Source of the DNA: F1-120-MAGs118 sp013360535
GTDB taxonomy: Bacteria; Planctomycetota; UBA1135; GCA-002686595
Reading direction: 5' to 3'
NCBI GenBank assembly: GCA_026647215.1
Contig: JAPKHC010000003.1
Span: 62,001 to 126,000 of the forward strand
DNA length: 64,000 nt
The notes under the pieces are model-generated. The model did not search any database. It was not told the DNA's origin and worked only from the letters and a program-made list of their open reading frames with translations. Every line of letters begins with the position of its first letter. Positions within the stretch are counted from its first letter, which is position 1. Both the position numbers and the translations under genes were made by a program. This document shows, piece by piece, positions 36,219 through 45,680 of the stretch.

Positions 36219-39200
36219 ATGACCCTGAGCTTCCGTGAAGCGCTCAAGGAGCGCGTCCTGTTCCTCGACGGCGCGATGGGCACGCAGATCCACGCGGCCC
36301 AGCTCGAGCTCGAGCGCGACTACCTCGGCCTCGAGAACTGCAGCGAGATCGTCAACGTCACGCGCCCGGACGTGATCGAGGAGATCCACGCGCGCTACTT
36401 CGCCGCGGGCTGCGACGCGGTCGAGACCAACACGTTCGGCGGCATGGCGCACGTGCTGGCGGAATTCGGGCTAGAGGCTCGCGCGCGCGAGATCAACGCG
36501 ACCGCGGTGCGCATCGCGCGTCGCGCGGCGGAGCGCTTCTCGACGCCGGAACGGCCGCGGTACGTGCTCGGCTCGATGGGCCCGGGCACGAAGCTCGCGA
36601 CGCTCGGCCACGCGGACTTCGACACGCTGCGCGCGTCGTACTTCGTGCAGGCGCAGGGCCTGATCGACGGCGGCGTCGACGCGTTCCTGCTCGAGACCTG
36701 CCAGGATCCGCTGCAGGTGAAGGCCGCGCTGTCGGCGGTGCGTGCGGCGCAGAAGGAAGCGGGCACGACGTTGCCCGTGATCGTCAGCGTCACGATGGAA
36801 GTGACCGGCACGATGCTCGTCGGCACCGAAATGGCGGCCGCGATCGCGCTGCTCGACCCGTTCGACATCGACATGATCGGCCTCAACTGCGCGACCGGAC
36901 CGCGCGAGATGAGCGAGCACATCCGCTTGCTGGGCCAGACCTGCCGCAAGCCGATCTGCGTGTACCCCAACGCCGGCCTGCCGCACCTCGTCGACGGCCA
37001 TCCGCACTACCCGCTGACGCCGGCGGAGCTTTCGGACTGGCTCGTACGCTTCATCGAGGAAGACGGCGTGAGCATGGTCGGCGGCTGCTGCGGCACGACG
37101 CCCGAGCACCTCGCGCAGGTCATCCGCGCGGTCGGCCAGCGCAAGCCCAAGGCGCGCAAGCCGAGCTTCCAGCCGGCGATCTCGAGCACGTACACAGCGG
37201 TGCCGCTGCTGCAGGAAAACTCGGTGCTCTACATCGGCGAGCGCTCGAACGCGAACGGCTCGAAGGCCTTCCGCGAGCACCTGCTCGCCGGGAACGTCGA
37301 CGCGCAGGTCGAGATGGGCCGCGAGCAGGTGCGCGAAGGCAGCCACGTGCTCGACCTGTGCACGGCCTACGTCGGCCGCGACGAGGTCAGCGACATGAAC
37401 AAGGCCGTCGTGCGCTACCGCACCGAAGTGCCTTCGCCGCTGATGATCGACTCGACCGAGCCGCCGGTGATCGACGCAGCGCTCAAGCTGTGCGGAGGGC
37501 GCTGCATCATCAACTCGATCAACCTCGAGGAAGGTGTCGAGCGCGCCGAGAAGGTGCTCGCGATCGCGAAGGAGCACGGCGCCGCGCTCGTGGCGCTCAC
37601 GATCGACGAGCAGGGCATGGCGAAGACCGCCGAGGACAAGCTGCGCATCGCGCGCCGCCTGTACCGGCTGTGCGTCGAGGACTGGAAGCTGCGTCCGGAG
37701 GACCTGCTGTTCGACGTGCTGACGTTCACGATCGCGACCGGCAACGACGACGACCGCAAGCTCGGCCTCGAGACGCTCGAAGGCATCCGCAAGGTGCGCG
37801 AGGAGCTGCCCGGCGTCGGCACGCTGCTCGGCGTGTCGAACATCTCGTTCGGCCTCAACGCGGCCGCGCGGCACGTGCTCAACAGCGTGTTCCTGCACCA
37901 CGCGCAGGAAGCGGGGCTCACGGCCGCGATCCTGCACTCGGCGCGCATCATGCCGCTGCACAGGATCGACCCGCGCGCGCGCGAAGTGGCCGAGGACCTG
38001 ATCTTCGACCGCCGCCGCGAGGGGTACGACCCGCTGCAGGAATTCCTCAAGCTCTTCGAAGGCGCGCAGGTCGCGGCGAAGAAGGAACGCGTGATGCCGC
38101 CCGACCTGTGGGAGCGGCTGCGCTGGCGCATCGTCGAAGGCGAGCGCAAGGGCCTCGACGAGGACCTCGCCAGCGCGATCACGCTGAAAAAGCCGCTGGA
38201 AGTCATCAACGTCGACCTGCTCGCGGGCATGGCGACCGTCGGCGACCTGTTCGGCCGCGGCGAGATGCAGCTGCCGTTCGTGCTGCAGTCGGCGGAGACG
38301 ATGAAGGCCGCCGTGCGTTTCCTCGAGCCGCACATGGAGCGCATCGACGGCCAGACGCGCGGCAAGATGGTGCTCGCGACCGTGCGCGGCGACGTGCACG
38401 ACATCGGCAAGAACCTCGTCGACATCATCCTCTCGAACAACGGCTACACGGTCTACAACCTCGGCATCAAGCAGCCGATCCAGCACATCCTCGACGTCAC
38501 GCACGAGCACAAGCCGGACGTGATCGGCATGAGCGGCCTGCTCGTGAAGAGCACGGTCGTGATGAAGGAGAACCTCGAGGAGATGAACCGGCGCGGCGTG
38601 CGCGTGCCGGTAGTGCTCGGAGGCGCGGCGCTGACGCGACGTTACGTCGAGCACGACCTGCGCAAGGTGTACGAGGGACCGCTGTACTACGCGAAGGACG
38701 CCTTCGAGGGCCTCGCGGTGATGGAGCGTGTGCTCTCAGGCGAGGAGAAGCCCGAGCCGCGTGCGTTCCAGAAGGACAGCGACGTGCCCGCAGTGCTCTC
38801 GGAGGCCGAAATCCCGGTGAAAACCGTCGCCTGTGCGGCCGCCGGCAGCTCGAAGGCGCACTCCGGAGGCGTCGAGGCGCAGTCGAGCGCGGCTCGCCCC
38901 GCACCGGAAGTCGCCGAGCCGCACTTCACGTCCGACGCGCTCCCGCGCGACATCACCTACCCGACCGCGCCGTTCCTCGGGGCCCGCCTCGTCGAGTCGA
39001 TCCCGCTGCAGTCGATCTTCGCCTACATCAACGAGATCACGCTGTTCCAGTTCCAGTGGGGCTACCGCCGGAAGGGCAAGCCGCAGAAGGACTACGCGAA
39101 GCTGATCGACGAGACGGTGCGCCCGATCCTCGTCGACCTCGCCCGGCAATGCGCGAAGGAGAAGATCCTCGAGCCGCGCGCGGCCTACGGCTTCTGGAAG

Positions 39201-39746
39201 TGCGTGCCGGAAGGCGACACGCTCGTGCTGCTCGATCCCAAGGACGATGGCAAGACCGTCGCGCGCTTCCCGTTTCCGCGCCAGCGCGGCAAGAAGAACT
39301 TGTGCATCACCGACTTCTTCCGGCGCGACGGCGTGCCGGATGTCGTCGCGCTGCAAGTGGTCACGATCGGCCAGCGCGCGAGCGATGTCGCGCGCGAATG
39401 GTTCGCCGCCGACCGTTATCAGGACTACCTGCACCTGCACGGGCTCTCCGTCGAAGCCGCCGAAGGCCTCGCCGAGTACATCCACAAGCAGATCCGCGCC
39501 GAGCTCGGCCTCTCCGCCGACGACGCGCGCGACATGAAGGAACTCTTCAAGCAGGGCTACCGCGGCTCGCGCTTCTCGTTCGGCTATCCGGCCTGCCCGA
39601 ACCTCGCCGATCAGGAGCAGCTGCTCGACCTGCTCGGCGCGCACAAGCTCGGGATCACGCTCTCCGAGGAGTTCCAGCTCGAGCCCGAGCAGTCGACCTC
39701 GGCGCTCATCTGCCACCACCCGAGCGCGAAATACTTCACGATCTGA
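36219..39746 (+). CDS. metH: Cobalamin-dependent methionine synthase
   Basis: Transfers a methyl group from methyltetrahydrofolate via cobalamin to homocysteine. 1175 aa, all four modules present. The homocysteine domain (about 1-310) has DGAMGTQI, Cys in GLNCATGP and the zinc pair in GGCCGTTPEH. The pterin domain (about 325-600) includes GERSNANGSKAF. The cobalamin domain (about 620-865) has the lower-ligand motif DVHDIGK (His727). The reactivation domain (about 910-1175) has RFSFGYPACP (Arg1118 to Pro1127). A ~60-residue Ala/Ser/Pro-rich linker precedes the last module. Co-transcribed with the ArsR-type regulator; no cobalamin riboswitch is visible in the 34-nt gap. Confidence 0.98.
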   Translation: MTLSFREALKERVLFLDGAMGTQIHAAQLELERDYLGLENCSEIVNVTRPDVIEEIHARYFAAGCDAVETNTFGGMAHVLAEFGLEARAREINATAVRIARRAAERFSTPERPRYVLGSMGPGTKLATLGHADFDTLRASYFVQAQGLIDGGVDAFLLETCQDPLQVKAALSAVRAAQKEAGTTLPVIVSVTMEVTGTMLVGTEMAAAIALLDPFDIDMIGLNCATGPREMSEHIRLLGQTCRKPICVYPNAGLPHLVDGHPHYPLTPAELSDWLVRFIEEDGVSMVGGCCGTTPEHLAQVIRAVGQRKPKARKPSFQPAISSTYTAVPLLQENSVLYIGERSNANGSKAFREHLLAGNVDAQVEMGREQVREGSHVLDLCTAYVGRDEVSDMNKAVVRYRTEVPSPLMIDSTEPPVIDAALKLCGGRCIINSINLEEGVERAEKVLAIAKEHGAALVALTIDEQGMAKTAEDKLRIARRLYRLCVEDWKLRPEDLLFDVLTFTIATGNDDDRKLGLETLEGIRKVREELPGVGTLLGVSNISFGLNAAARHVLNSVFLHHAQEAGLTAAILHSARIMPLHRIDPRAREVAEDLIFDRRREGYDPLQEFLKLFEGAQVAAKKERVMPPDLWERLRWRIVEGERKGLDEDLASAITLKKPLEVINVDLLAGMATVGDLFGRGEMQLPFVLQSAETMKAAVRFLEPHMERIDGQTRGKMVLATVRGDVHDIGKNLVDIILSNNGYTVYNLGIKQPIQHILDVTHEHKPDVIGMSGLLVKSTVVMKENLEEMNRRGVRVPVVLGGAALTRRYVEHDLRKVYEGPLYYAKDAFEGLAVMERVLSGEEKPEPRAFQKDSDVPAVLSEAEIPVKTVACAAAGSSKAHSGGVEAQSSAARPAPEVAEPHFTSDALPRDITYPTAPFLGARLVESIPLQSIFAYINEITLFQFQWGYRRKGKPQKDYAKLIDETVRPILVDLARQCAKEKILEPRAAYGFWKCVPEGDTLVLLDPKDDGKTVARFPFPRQRGKKNLCITDFFRRDGVPDVVALQVVTIGQRASDVAREWFAADRYQDYLHLHGLSVEAAEGLAEYIHKQIRAELGLSADDARDMKELFKQGYRGSRFSFGYPACPNLADQEQLLDLLGAHKLGITLSEEFQLEPEQSTSALICHHPSAKYFTI

Positions 39747-39886
39747 ACGGGCAGAAGGGAGTTTTCTTCGTACGAATGGCCAAGTTGGAAAGCTGGACAC
39801 AAGCCGCCCGTACGACACTTGCCCCATAGTGCGAACGGAGCATCCGTGAGAGCCTCGCAGGCCAACCCCGCCAGAGAGGCCTGATC

Positions 39887-42607
39887 ATGAAGCTCGCCCG
39901 TTGCCTCCCGTTCGCCCTGTTCGCCGCTTCCGCCGCGGCCCAGACGCCCAGCCTCGCGCCCCGCATCGAACTCGCGGGGGATGCGCTCGTGGGGCTCGCC
40001 GCAGGCGACCAGTCGACGCCGGCGATCGCGCGCGGCACCACGAGCACCTTGGTCGTGTGGGCTGATCGCCGCGTCGCGCTCGCGAGCAGCGGGCCGGAGT
40101 CGGGGCAGGACATCTTCGGGATGCGGCTCGACGCGAACGGCCAGCGCCTCGACGCGGTGCCGTTCGTGATCGCGACACTGCCCGGTGACGACGTGCAGCC
40201 GCGCGTGGCGTGGAACGGCACGAACTGGCTCGTGAGCTGGAAGTCGCGAGCGCCGGGTGGCTCGATCTACGAACAGGCGCTGGTCGCCGCGCGGGTCTCG
40301 CCTGCGGGCGCCGTGCTCGACGCCGCACCGATCGTCGTGCTCCCCTACTCGTTCTCCGACATCGGGACGACGGCGCTCGCGAGCGACGGCAACAACTGGG
40401 TCGTCGTCGCCCAAGGCACGTCCGCCGGTTCCGCCAACCTGCGTGCGGCGCGCGTGTCGCCGGCCGGGGTGGTCCTCGATCCGACGCCGGTGTCGCTGCT
40501 GCCCGAGGGGCAGCTGATGACGGTCGAGCTCGCGCACGCGGGCTCGTCGTTCCTGCTCGTGTGGAGCCGCTATTCGAGCGCCACGGACGACGACGTCGTC
40601 GGCCGCCGCTTCGGCTCGAACCTCGCCTGGCAAGACGCGAATCCGTTCGTGATCGGGGCGACGAGCGGGCCGGACCTCGGCGCGCGCGTCGGCTCGAACG
40701 GCGCGCAGTTCCTTGTCGCCTGGGATCGGCCCCTGTCGATCTGGCGCGAGGTCGGCGCCGCGCGCGTGAGCTCCGCGGGACAGCTGCTCGACACGACGCC
40801 GATCGCGGTCTGCTCGCTCTTCGCCTATGGCGCGGGCCCGCTGTGCGCGCCGGCCTTCGACGGCACGAACTGGTTCGTGAGCTGGGACAACGCGGGTCCG
40901 ATGCTCGGTCGCGTGAGCGCGGCCGGGGTCGCGCTCGACGGCGACGGGTTTGCGGCGGATCCGACTCCCGCCGCGACGTTCGCGCAGCCGGCGCTCGCTG
41001 CCCACGCGAACGGCGGAGTGCAGGTCGTGTGGAGCGATGACCGCGCGGGCAGCTACGAGGGGCTCGACGTCTACACGGCGCGGGTGCAAGGTCCGGGCGT
41101 GATCGGCGCGGAAACCGCGCTGAGCCTCGCTGCCCCGGCCCAAGGTCGCGCCGACCTCGCGCTCGGCCCGGGCCAGTCGCTGCTCGTGTTCCAGAGCGAG
41201 CTTTCCGGGCAGCGCCGCATCCTCGCCACCCGGCTCGACGCGCTCGGGCTGCCGCTCGATCCCGAGCCGCTCGAAGTCTCCAGCGGTCCGCTCGACGCCG
41301 ATCCGTCCGTCGCCTGGGACGGTGCGGAGTACCTCGTCACCTGGAACTCGGGCTCCACGCCCAACGTGCTCGCGCGACGCCTGTCTCCGGGTGGTGCGCT
41401 GCTCGACGTCAGTCCGATCGCGCTCGGCGCCGGTTCGGATCCCGAGGTCGCCGCCCTCGGTGGCGAGTTCCTGGTCGTGTTCTCGCGCGCCACCGCGACG
41501 TTCCCCGTTCAGGCCCATCCGGCCTACGTGCGCGTGCGTGGCTCGGACGGCCTCATGCTCGGCCCCACGCTCACGATTCCGTTCGCCGCCTCGAGCTGGG
41601 CCGTCGAGCCCGATGTCGCGGTCGTCGGCGGTCGCTGGCTCGTCGCGTGGCAGCGCAACTACTCCGTCTCCGACACGCACAGCGACGTGCAGGCGGCCTT
41701 CGTCGACTCGAACGGCAGCGCGACGCCGGCCTTCTGGGTCGCCGGTGCGTTCAACACCTACAACTCCTCCGTCAAGCTCGCCTCGTCGGGCAACGAAGCG
41801 TTGATCGCGTGGACCTTCGGCACGGTGGCGAGCGTCAACCGCCGCGTGCACTTCCGGCGCGTCGACGCGGCCGGCACGTTCCTCGACGCCAGCCCCGTCG
41901 TGGCCGCCGCTTCCGCCTCGGGCGAGCGTTTCGAGCCCGCGCCGTGCTGGAACGGGAGCGAGTACGTGCTCGCCTTCGCCGACCAGCGTGCGGTCGTGTC
42001 GAGCGTCGACCAGCGCAGCGACATCTACGCGGTGCGCGTGAACGTCGCAGGAACCGTCCTCGACGGCTCCGGACTGGCGATCGAGTCGAGCAGCGCCTCC
42101 GACGTCGGCCCCGCGACCGTCGGCCTCGGCTCCGGCCGCGCGCTGATCGCGAGCGCCCGCTTCAGGGCGAACCCGTCCGCCGCCTACCGCCTCGGCACGC
42201 GCGCGCTCGACGTCGCCTGCCCCGCTCCGATTTCGTTCTGCACAGCGAAGCTGACTTCCGCCTCGACGCTCCCCACGATCGGCTCCGCGGGGAGCACGAG
42301 CGTCTCTGGCCCAGGCTTCTCGCTCACACTCTCCGGCGGCCTGCCGTCGGGCAACACGCTGTGCTTCTACGGGAGCAACGCCTCGAACGTGCCGTGGCTC
42401 GGTGGCTGGAAGTGCGTCGGAGCGCCAGCACTGCGCACGCCGCTGCGCCAGCTCGACGCCGCCGGCGCGACGTCGTTCAGCTTCCCGCTCGCTCCCGCCC
42501 TCGTTGGCGAGACGCGCCGCTTCCAATGGTGGCTGCGCGACGGCGCGCATCCCGACGGAACCGGCGTCGTGCTCTCCAACGCGCTGAGCGTCACGTTCTG
42601 TCCGTGA
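39887..42607 (+). CDS. Secreted repeat protein with shared C-terminal domain
   Basis: 906 aa, ATG 39887, signal peptide CLPFALFAASAAAQ. Residues about 25-770 contain roughly twelve repeats of about 55-60 residues whose core reads like V-A-W-N-G-T-N-W-L-V-S-W followed by a strand ending G-x-x-L-D (for example PAFDGTNWFVSWDN and VAWDGAEYLVTWNSG), predicting one or two beta-propellers. The last ~130 residues (LCFYGSN, RFQWWLRD, LSNALSVTFCP) belong to the C-terminal domain family shared with three other proteins in this window. No catalytic motif. Likely surface protein; convergent with the next propeller gene. Confidence 0.82.
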   Translation: MKLARCLPFALFAASAAAQTPSLAPRIELAGDALVGLAAGDQSTPAIARGTTSTLVVWADRRVALASSGPESGQDIFGMRLDANGQRLDAVPFVIATLPGDDVQPRVAWNGTNWLVSWKSRAPGGSIYEQALVAARVSPAGAVLDAAPIVVLPYSFSDIGTTALASDGNNWVVVAQGTSAGSANLRAARVSPAGVVLDPTPVSLLPEGQLMTVELAHAGSSFLLVWSRYSSATDDDVVGRRFGSNLAWQDANPFVIGATSGPDLGARVGSNGAQFLVAWDRPLSIWREVGAARVSSAGQLLDTTPIAVCSLFAYGAGPLCAPAFDGTNWFVSWDNAGPMLGRVSAAGVALDGDGFAADPTPAATFAQPALAAHANGGVQVVWSDDRAGSYEGLDVYTARVQGPGVIGAETALSLAAPAQGRADLALGPGQSLLVFQSELSGQRRILATRLDALGLPLDPEPLEVSSGPLDADPSVAWDGAEYLVTWNSGSTPNVLARRLSPGGALLDVSPIALGAGSDPEVAALGGEFLVVFSRATATFPVQAHPAYVRVRGSDGLMLGPTLTIPFAASSWAVEPDVAVVGGRWLVAWQRNYSVSDTHSDVQAAFVDSNGSATPAFWVAGAFNTYNSSVKLASSGNEALIAWTFGTVASVNRRVHFRRVDAAGTFLDASPVVAAASASGERFEPAPCWNGSEYVLAFADQRAVVSSVDQRSDIYAVRVNVAGTVLDGSGLAIESSSASDVGPATVGLGSGRALIASARFRANPSAAYRLGTRALDVACPAPISFCTAKLTSASTLPTIGSAGSTSVSGPGFSLTLSGGLPSGNTLCFYGSNASNVPWLGGWKCVGAPALRTPLRQLDAAGATSFSFPLAPALVGETRRFQWWLRDGAHPDGTGVVLSNALSVTFCP

Positions 42608-42625
42608 ACGCGCCCGCGAGCTCCG

Positions 42626-44464
42626 TCAGGGAGCCAACGTCACGCTCCACGCGTCCGAGAGCATCGAACCCTTCGGGAAAGCGGGCTCTCGGATCCAGCC
42701 CTGGAAGTTGACCGGCTGACCGGCGGCCAGCGGCGTGAGGAGAGCGCCCGGATTCGCGCTCGTCCACGCGAGGAAATCGGTGACGAGAGTGCCGTTGCAC
42801 TGACCGGAGATGCCGCCGCTGGATTGCGGCGCCATGCGCTGGCGCGGCGCTGCGATGCACAGGAAGCTCGGATTCCCGAAGCCGAAGGACAGCAGCGTCT
42901 GCGACGCGCCGTAGACGAGCAGGCCGGACCGTTGCCCGGCGCAACCGTCGACGCGCAGGACGAACCCTGCGGGCTGGGAAACCGACGGACAGCCTGTGGC
43001 TGAGATCAGCGGAGTGCAACCGGCGGGTGTCGTCGCCGAAGTGCAGTACGACACGCCCGCAACCCCTTCGTCGACCAGCAGGTCGCAGTCATCGTCGATC
43101 CCGTTGCACAGCTCGGTCGCGGCTGGATTTCGCGCCGGATTGGTGTCGTCGCAATCGCCCGAACGCGTCGACCATCCGGCCGGGATCGGTGGGCAGAGCA
43201 TCTGGCTCGCTCCAGCGCCATAACCGTCGCCGTCGAGGTCGGCCCAGGCGAGTTGGCAGAGTTCGACGAGGAACACGTCCTCGGAAGCGTTGGTGTCGCC
43301 GGGAACGAGATTCGACGCGGTACTCGTGAACAGCACGTGCGACGCCGTCGGCGACAGCCACGTCACGGTCTTGCTGTGCGAGTTCGGCTGGACTCCGCCC
43401 GCCCCGACGCTCACTCGTGTCGTCGTGCCGAGGGCACGGTCGCGGAGGAAGATGTCCGTAGCGGCGTTCGAATCGCCTGCGACCAGCGAGGCGGAAGCCG
43501 ACGCAAACGCGACCCAGCGCGCGTCGGCGGAGAGCAGGCCCGAGGTCTCGACGGACGTGTCCTGCGAGCCATCGGTCGTCACCGAAAGCAGCTCGCTGGT
43601 GCCCGCCTGGAGATCGCGCAGGTACAGACCCGCGGCCGCGCCCGCGGTGCGATGCACGAAGAGCTGGCCGTCCGCGCTGAAAGCCGTGGGAGGCGTCGCG
43701 AGCGGCAGCCCGCTCGCGGACGCGACGGTCTGGAAGTTCGCGAGCGCGCGGTCGAAGCGGCGGAACTCGTTCCAGTTCGTGCCCCACAGGTCGGCGTAGT
43801 AGTGGCGGTAGCTGAAATGACGCCCATCGGCCGACAAATCCCCGAGCGCGAGTCGGGTGCTGGCGTTTCCGTTGCCACCGGAGGCGTACACGTGCTGCAC
43901 CGTCGTGCCCGACGATCGGTCGTGAACGTGAATCCAGTACCTCTCGTGCGTCGAGTCCTCCTTGTAGATCGCGACGAACCGTCCATCGGTGCTTAGGGAG
44001 ACATGCTCAAAGGACGTCGGCCAGATGATCATCGAATCGAGCAAGGTGCGCGTGCCGCTCACCCGATCCAGCGCGATGAGGTAATGCGTCGTGGAGTCGG
44101 TCCCGGCATAGACGATCGTCGAGCCGTCGGCGGAGATCCTCGGGAGGATGTCGAGGTAGTTCTCGAACTGCGCACCATTGAGATCAAGGCTGACCAGAGT
44201 GTTCACTTGCGTGACTCGATCGCGCAGCACGGCGTCCGACACGTTGCCGTTGGTGTCGACCGGCACGAGGTTGGACGCGGTCGTCAGCATCAGCACGAAA
44301 CGTCCATCGCTCGACGCTCCCGTCGCCGACGTGTGCCCGTTGGCCTGGACACCGCCCGGACCGACGCTCAGGCGTTCGACGACTTGCGCCGGGGCCACGA
44401 CCGAAGTGAGCACCAACGTTCCCACCGCCAGTGCCACCCGACCCGATGCGAACCTCTTCTTCAT
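42626..44464 (-). CDS. Secreted TolB-like propeller protein with Asp-rich metal-binding motif and shared C-terminal domain
   Basis: 612 aa from ATG 44464; an ATG 16 codons upstream lacks a signal-like context. Signal peptide ALAVGTLVLTSVVAPAQ. Residues about 25-430 carry TolB/WD40-like units (SADGRHFSYR, STDGRFVAIY, SPTASHVLFTSTASNLVPG). Then a MopE-type putative metal-binding motif: DLDGDGYGAG... GDCDDTNPARNPAATE and CNGIDDDCDLLVDEG. The last ~145 residues (FLCIAAPRQRM, SSGG, CNG, PGAL-TP, WSVTLAP) align closely with the C-terminus of the protein ending at 9793. Exported. The Asp motif probably binds Ca2+. Confidence 0.85.
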   Translation of the reverse strand: MKKRFASGRVALAVGTLVLTSVVAPAQVVERLSVGPGGVQANGHTSATGASSDGRFVLMLTTASNLVPVDTNGNVSDAVLRDRVTQVNTLVSLDLNGAQFENYLDILPRISADGSTIVYAGTDSTTHYLIALDRVSGTRTLLDSMIIWPTSFEHVSLSTDGRFVAIYKEDSTHERYWIHVHDRSSGTTVQHVYASGGNGNASTRLALGDLSADGRHFSYRHYYADLWGTNWNEFRRFDRALANFQTVASASGLPLATPPTAFSADGQLFVHRTAGAAAGLYLRDLQAGTSELLSVTTDGSQDTSVETSGLLSADARWVAFASASASLVAGDSNAATDIFLRDRALGTTTRVSVGAGGVQPNSHSKTVTWLSPTASHVLFTSTASNLVPGDTNASEDVFLVELCQLAWADLDGDGYGAGASQMLCPPIPAGWSTRSGDCDDTNPARNPAATELCNGIDDDCDLLVDEGVAGVSYCTSATTPAGCTPLISATGCPSVSQPAGFVLRVDGCAGQRSGLLVYGASQTLLSFGFGNPSFLCIAAPRQRMAPQSSGGISGQCNGTLVTDFLAWTSANPGALLTPLAAGQPVNFQGWIREPAFPKGSMLSDAWSVTLAP

Positions 44465-44540
44465 GACTGCTCTCCCTTGCGCGAGCGCGATCGGACTCGG
44501 GACCACGTGCAACGAGCGAGCTGGTTTCCCCGGATCGGCT

Positions 44541-44578
44541 GCGGACTTCCGATGATCACTGCGCCCGTCGGAATCCGC
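44541..44578 (-). terminator. Possible hairpin downstream of the bd-like operon
   Basis: An imperfect 11-12-bp stem (GCGGACTTCCGA with TCGGAATCCGC) lies just downstream of the minus-strand gene ending at 44601. No U-tract. It may also act on the neighbouring minus-strand gene's upstream region. Confidence 0.35.
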
Positions 44579-44600
44579 AACCGCCGTATTCAGCCCCGAG

Positions 44601-45680
44601 TCACCCGACCGGCTGGCGGAGCGCGCAGGAGACGCGGCGGAAGATCCAGGCGGTGACGGCGAGCGCGAGCACGGCGAAGACGAGAAACACGAAAAGCCCG
44701 GAGGAGGTCGCGAGTTCCGCGTGGCGCCGCGTGAGCGTGTCGAGGTCGAGGCGGGCGAGGCGGATGAGCTCGCGCGCGCACAACACGCCCCACCACGTCA
44801 GCGCGAGCCCGAGCGAGCCGAGAGCGACGCACAGGCCGGAGAGCCTTGGCAGGTGTTGCGCGCGCAGCCAGCCGCCGAGCGTGAGAACCACGCCGACCGC
44901 GGCGAGCACGAGGTACGGTCGATCGGCGCCGTCGAGTAGCGCTTCGTCGACGGACGAGAGGCTCCACGTGCCACGCAGCACGAACGGCGCGAGCGCGGCG
45001 GCGACGAGCAGGAAGCCCAGCGCGACGGGCGCGAGCCTGCGCGTCGCGAACAGGGCTTCTTCGGGCTTGGCCCCGCTCGCGCCGAAGCGCAGCTGCAGCA
45101 CGAGGAGCCAGAACGCCGTCGGCAGCGCGAGCGCGACCCAGAACGCGAGGCGCAGGAACACCGCCGGATCGCGGTAGGCCAGCGCGCCGCTCTCGTACTG
45201 TTTCGCCCACACGCTCGGGTTCAGCGAGAGCATGTGGTTCTCGATCCACGACCACGCGACGAACAGGATGCTCAGCGCGACCGCGCTCGCGACTGCAGCC
45301 GAAAGCCGACGTGCGTGCGGGCGGGCTTTCAGCAAGTACAGCAGGTAGAACGCGCCGATCAGCACCGGCAGGATCGACATCCAGCGGTGGAACGAGAGCA
45401 GGTTCGCCGTGTAGAACTCGCGCTGGTAGAGGATCTGCACGAAGAGCAGCGGCGCGACCCCCGCCGTGATCGCCGCCGAGAGCGCGAACGGCAGCCAGTC
45501 GATGAACGTGCGCGTCACAGGACCGTTCTCGCGCACTCCGTGCAGGCGCACGAACGCCACCGCGAGCGCACCGCCGAGCACGTACGACATGAACAGTGCG
45601 TGCATCAGGAGCGTGACGAGGTACAGCACGACGTAACCCGACGTCGGCCAGACGAGGTCGAACGGGAAGGACAAGCTCAT
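44601..45680 (-). CDS. Multi-pass membrane partner of the bd-like/cytochrome c protein
   Basis: 359 aa from ATG 45680, which overlaps the upstream gene's stop (ATGA). Nine or so transmembrane segments. Conserved-looking His residues occur in the first third (LVTLLMHALFMSYVLGG and ANLLSFHRWMSI), reminiscent of the heme-ligand helices of cytochrome bd-like subunits, though no family signature is certain. It pairs with the CydA-like cytochrome gene, so it is probably the second integral subunit of a respiratory complex. Not a standard CydB by sequence. Confidence 0.75.
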   Translation of the reverse strand: MSLSFPFDLVWPTSGYVVLYLVTLLMHALFMSYVLGGALAVAFVRLHGVRENGPVTRTFIDWLPFALSAAITAGVAPLLFVQILYQREFYTANLLSFHRWMSILPVLIGAFYLLYLLKARPHARRLSAAVASAVALSILFVAWSWIENHMLSLNPSVWAKQYESGALAYRDPAVFLRLAFWVALALPTAFWLLVLQLRFGASGAKPEEALFATRRLAPVALGFLLVAAALAPFVLRGTWSLSSVDEALLDGADRPYLVLAAVGVVLTLGGWLRAQHLPRLSGLCVALGSLGLALTWWGVLCARELIRLARLDLDTLTRRHAELATSSGLFVFLVFAVLALAVTAWIFRRVSCALRQPVG

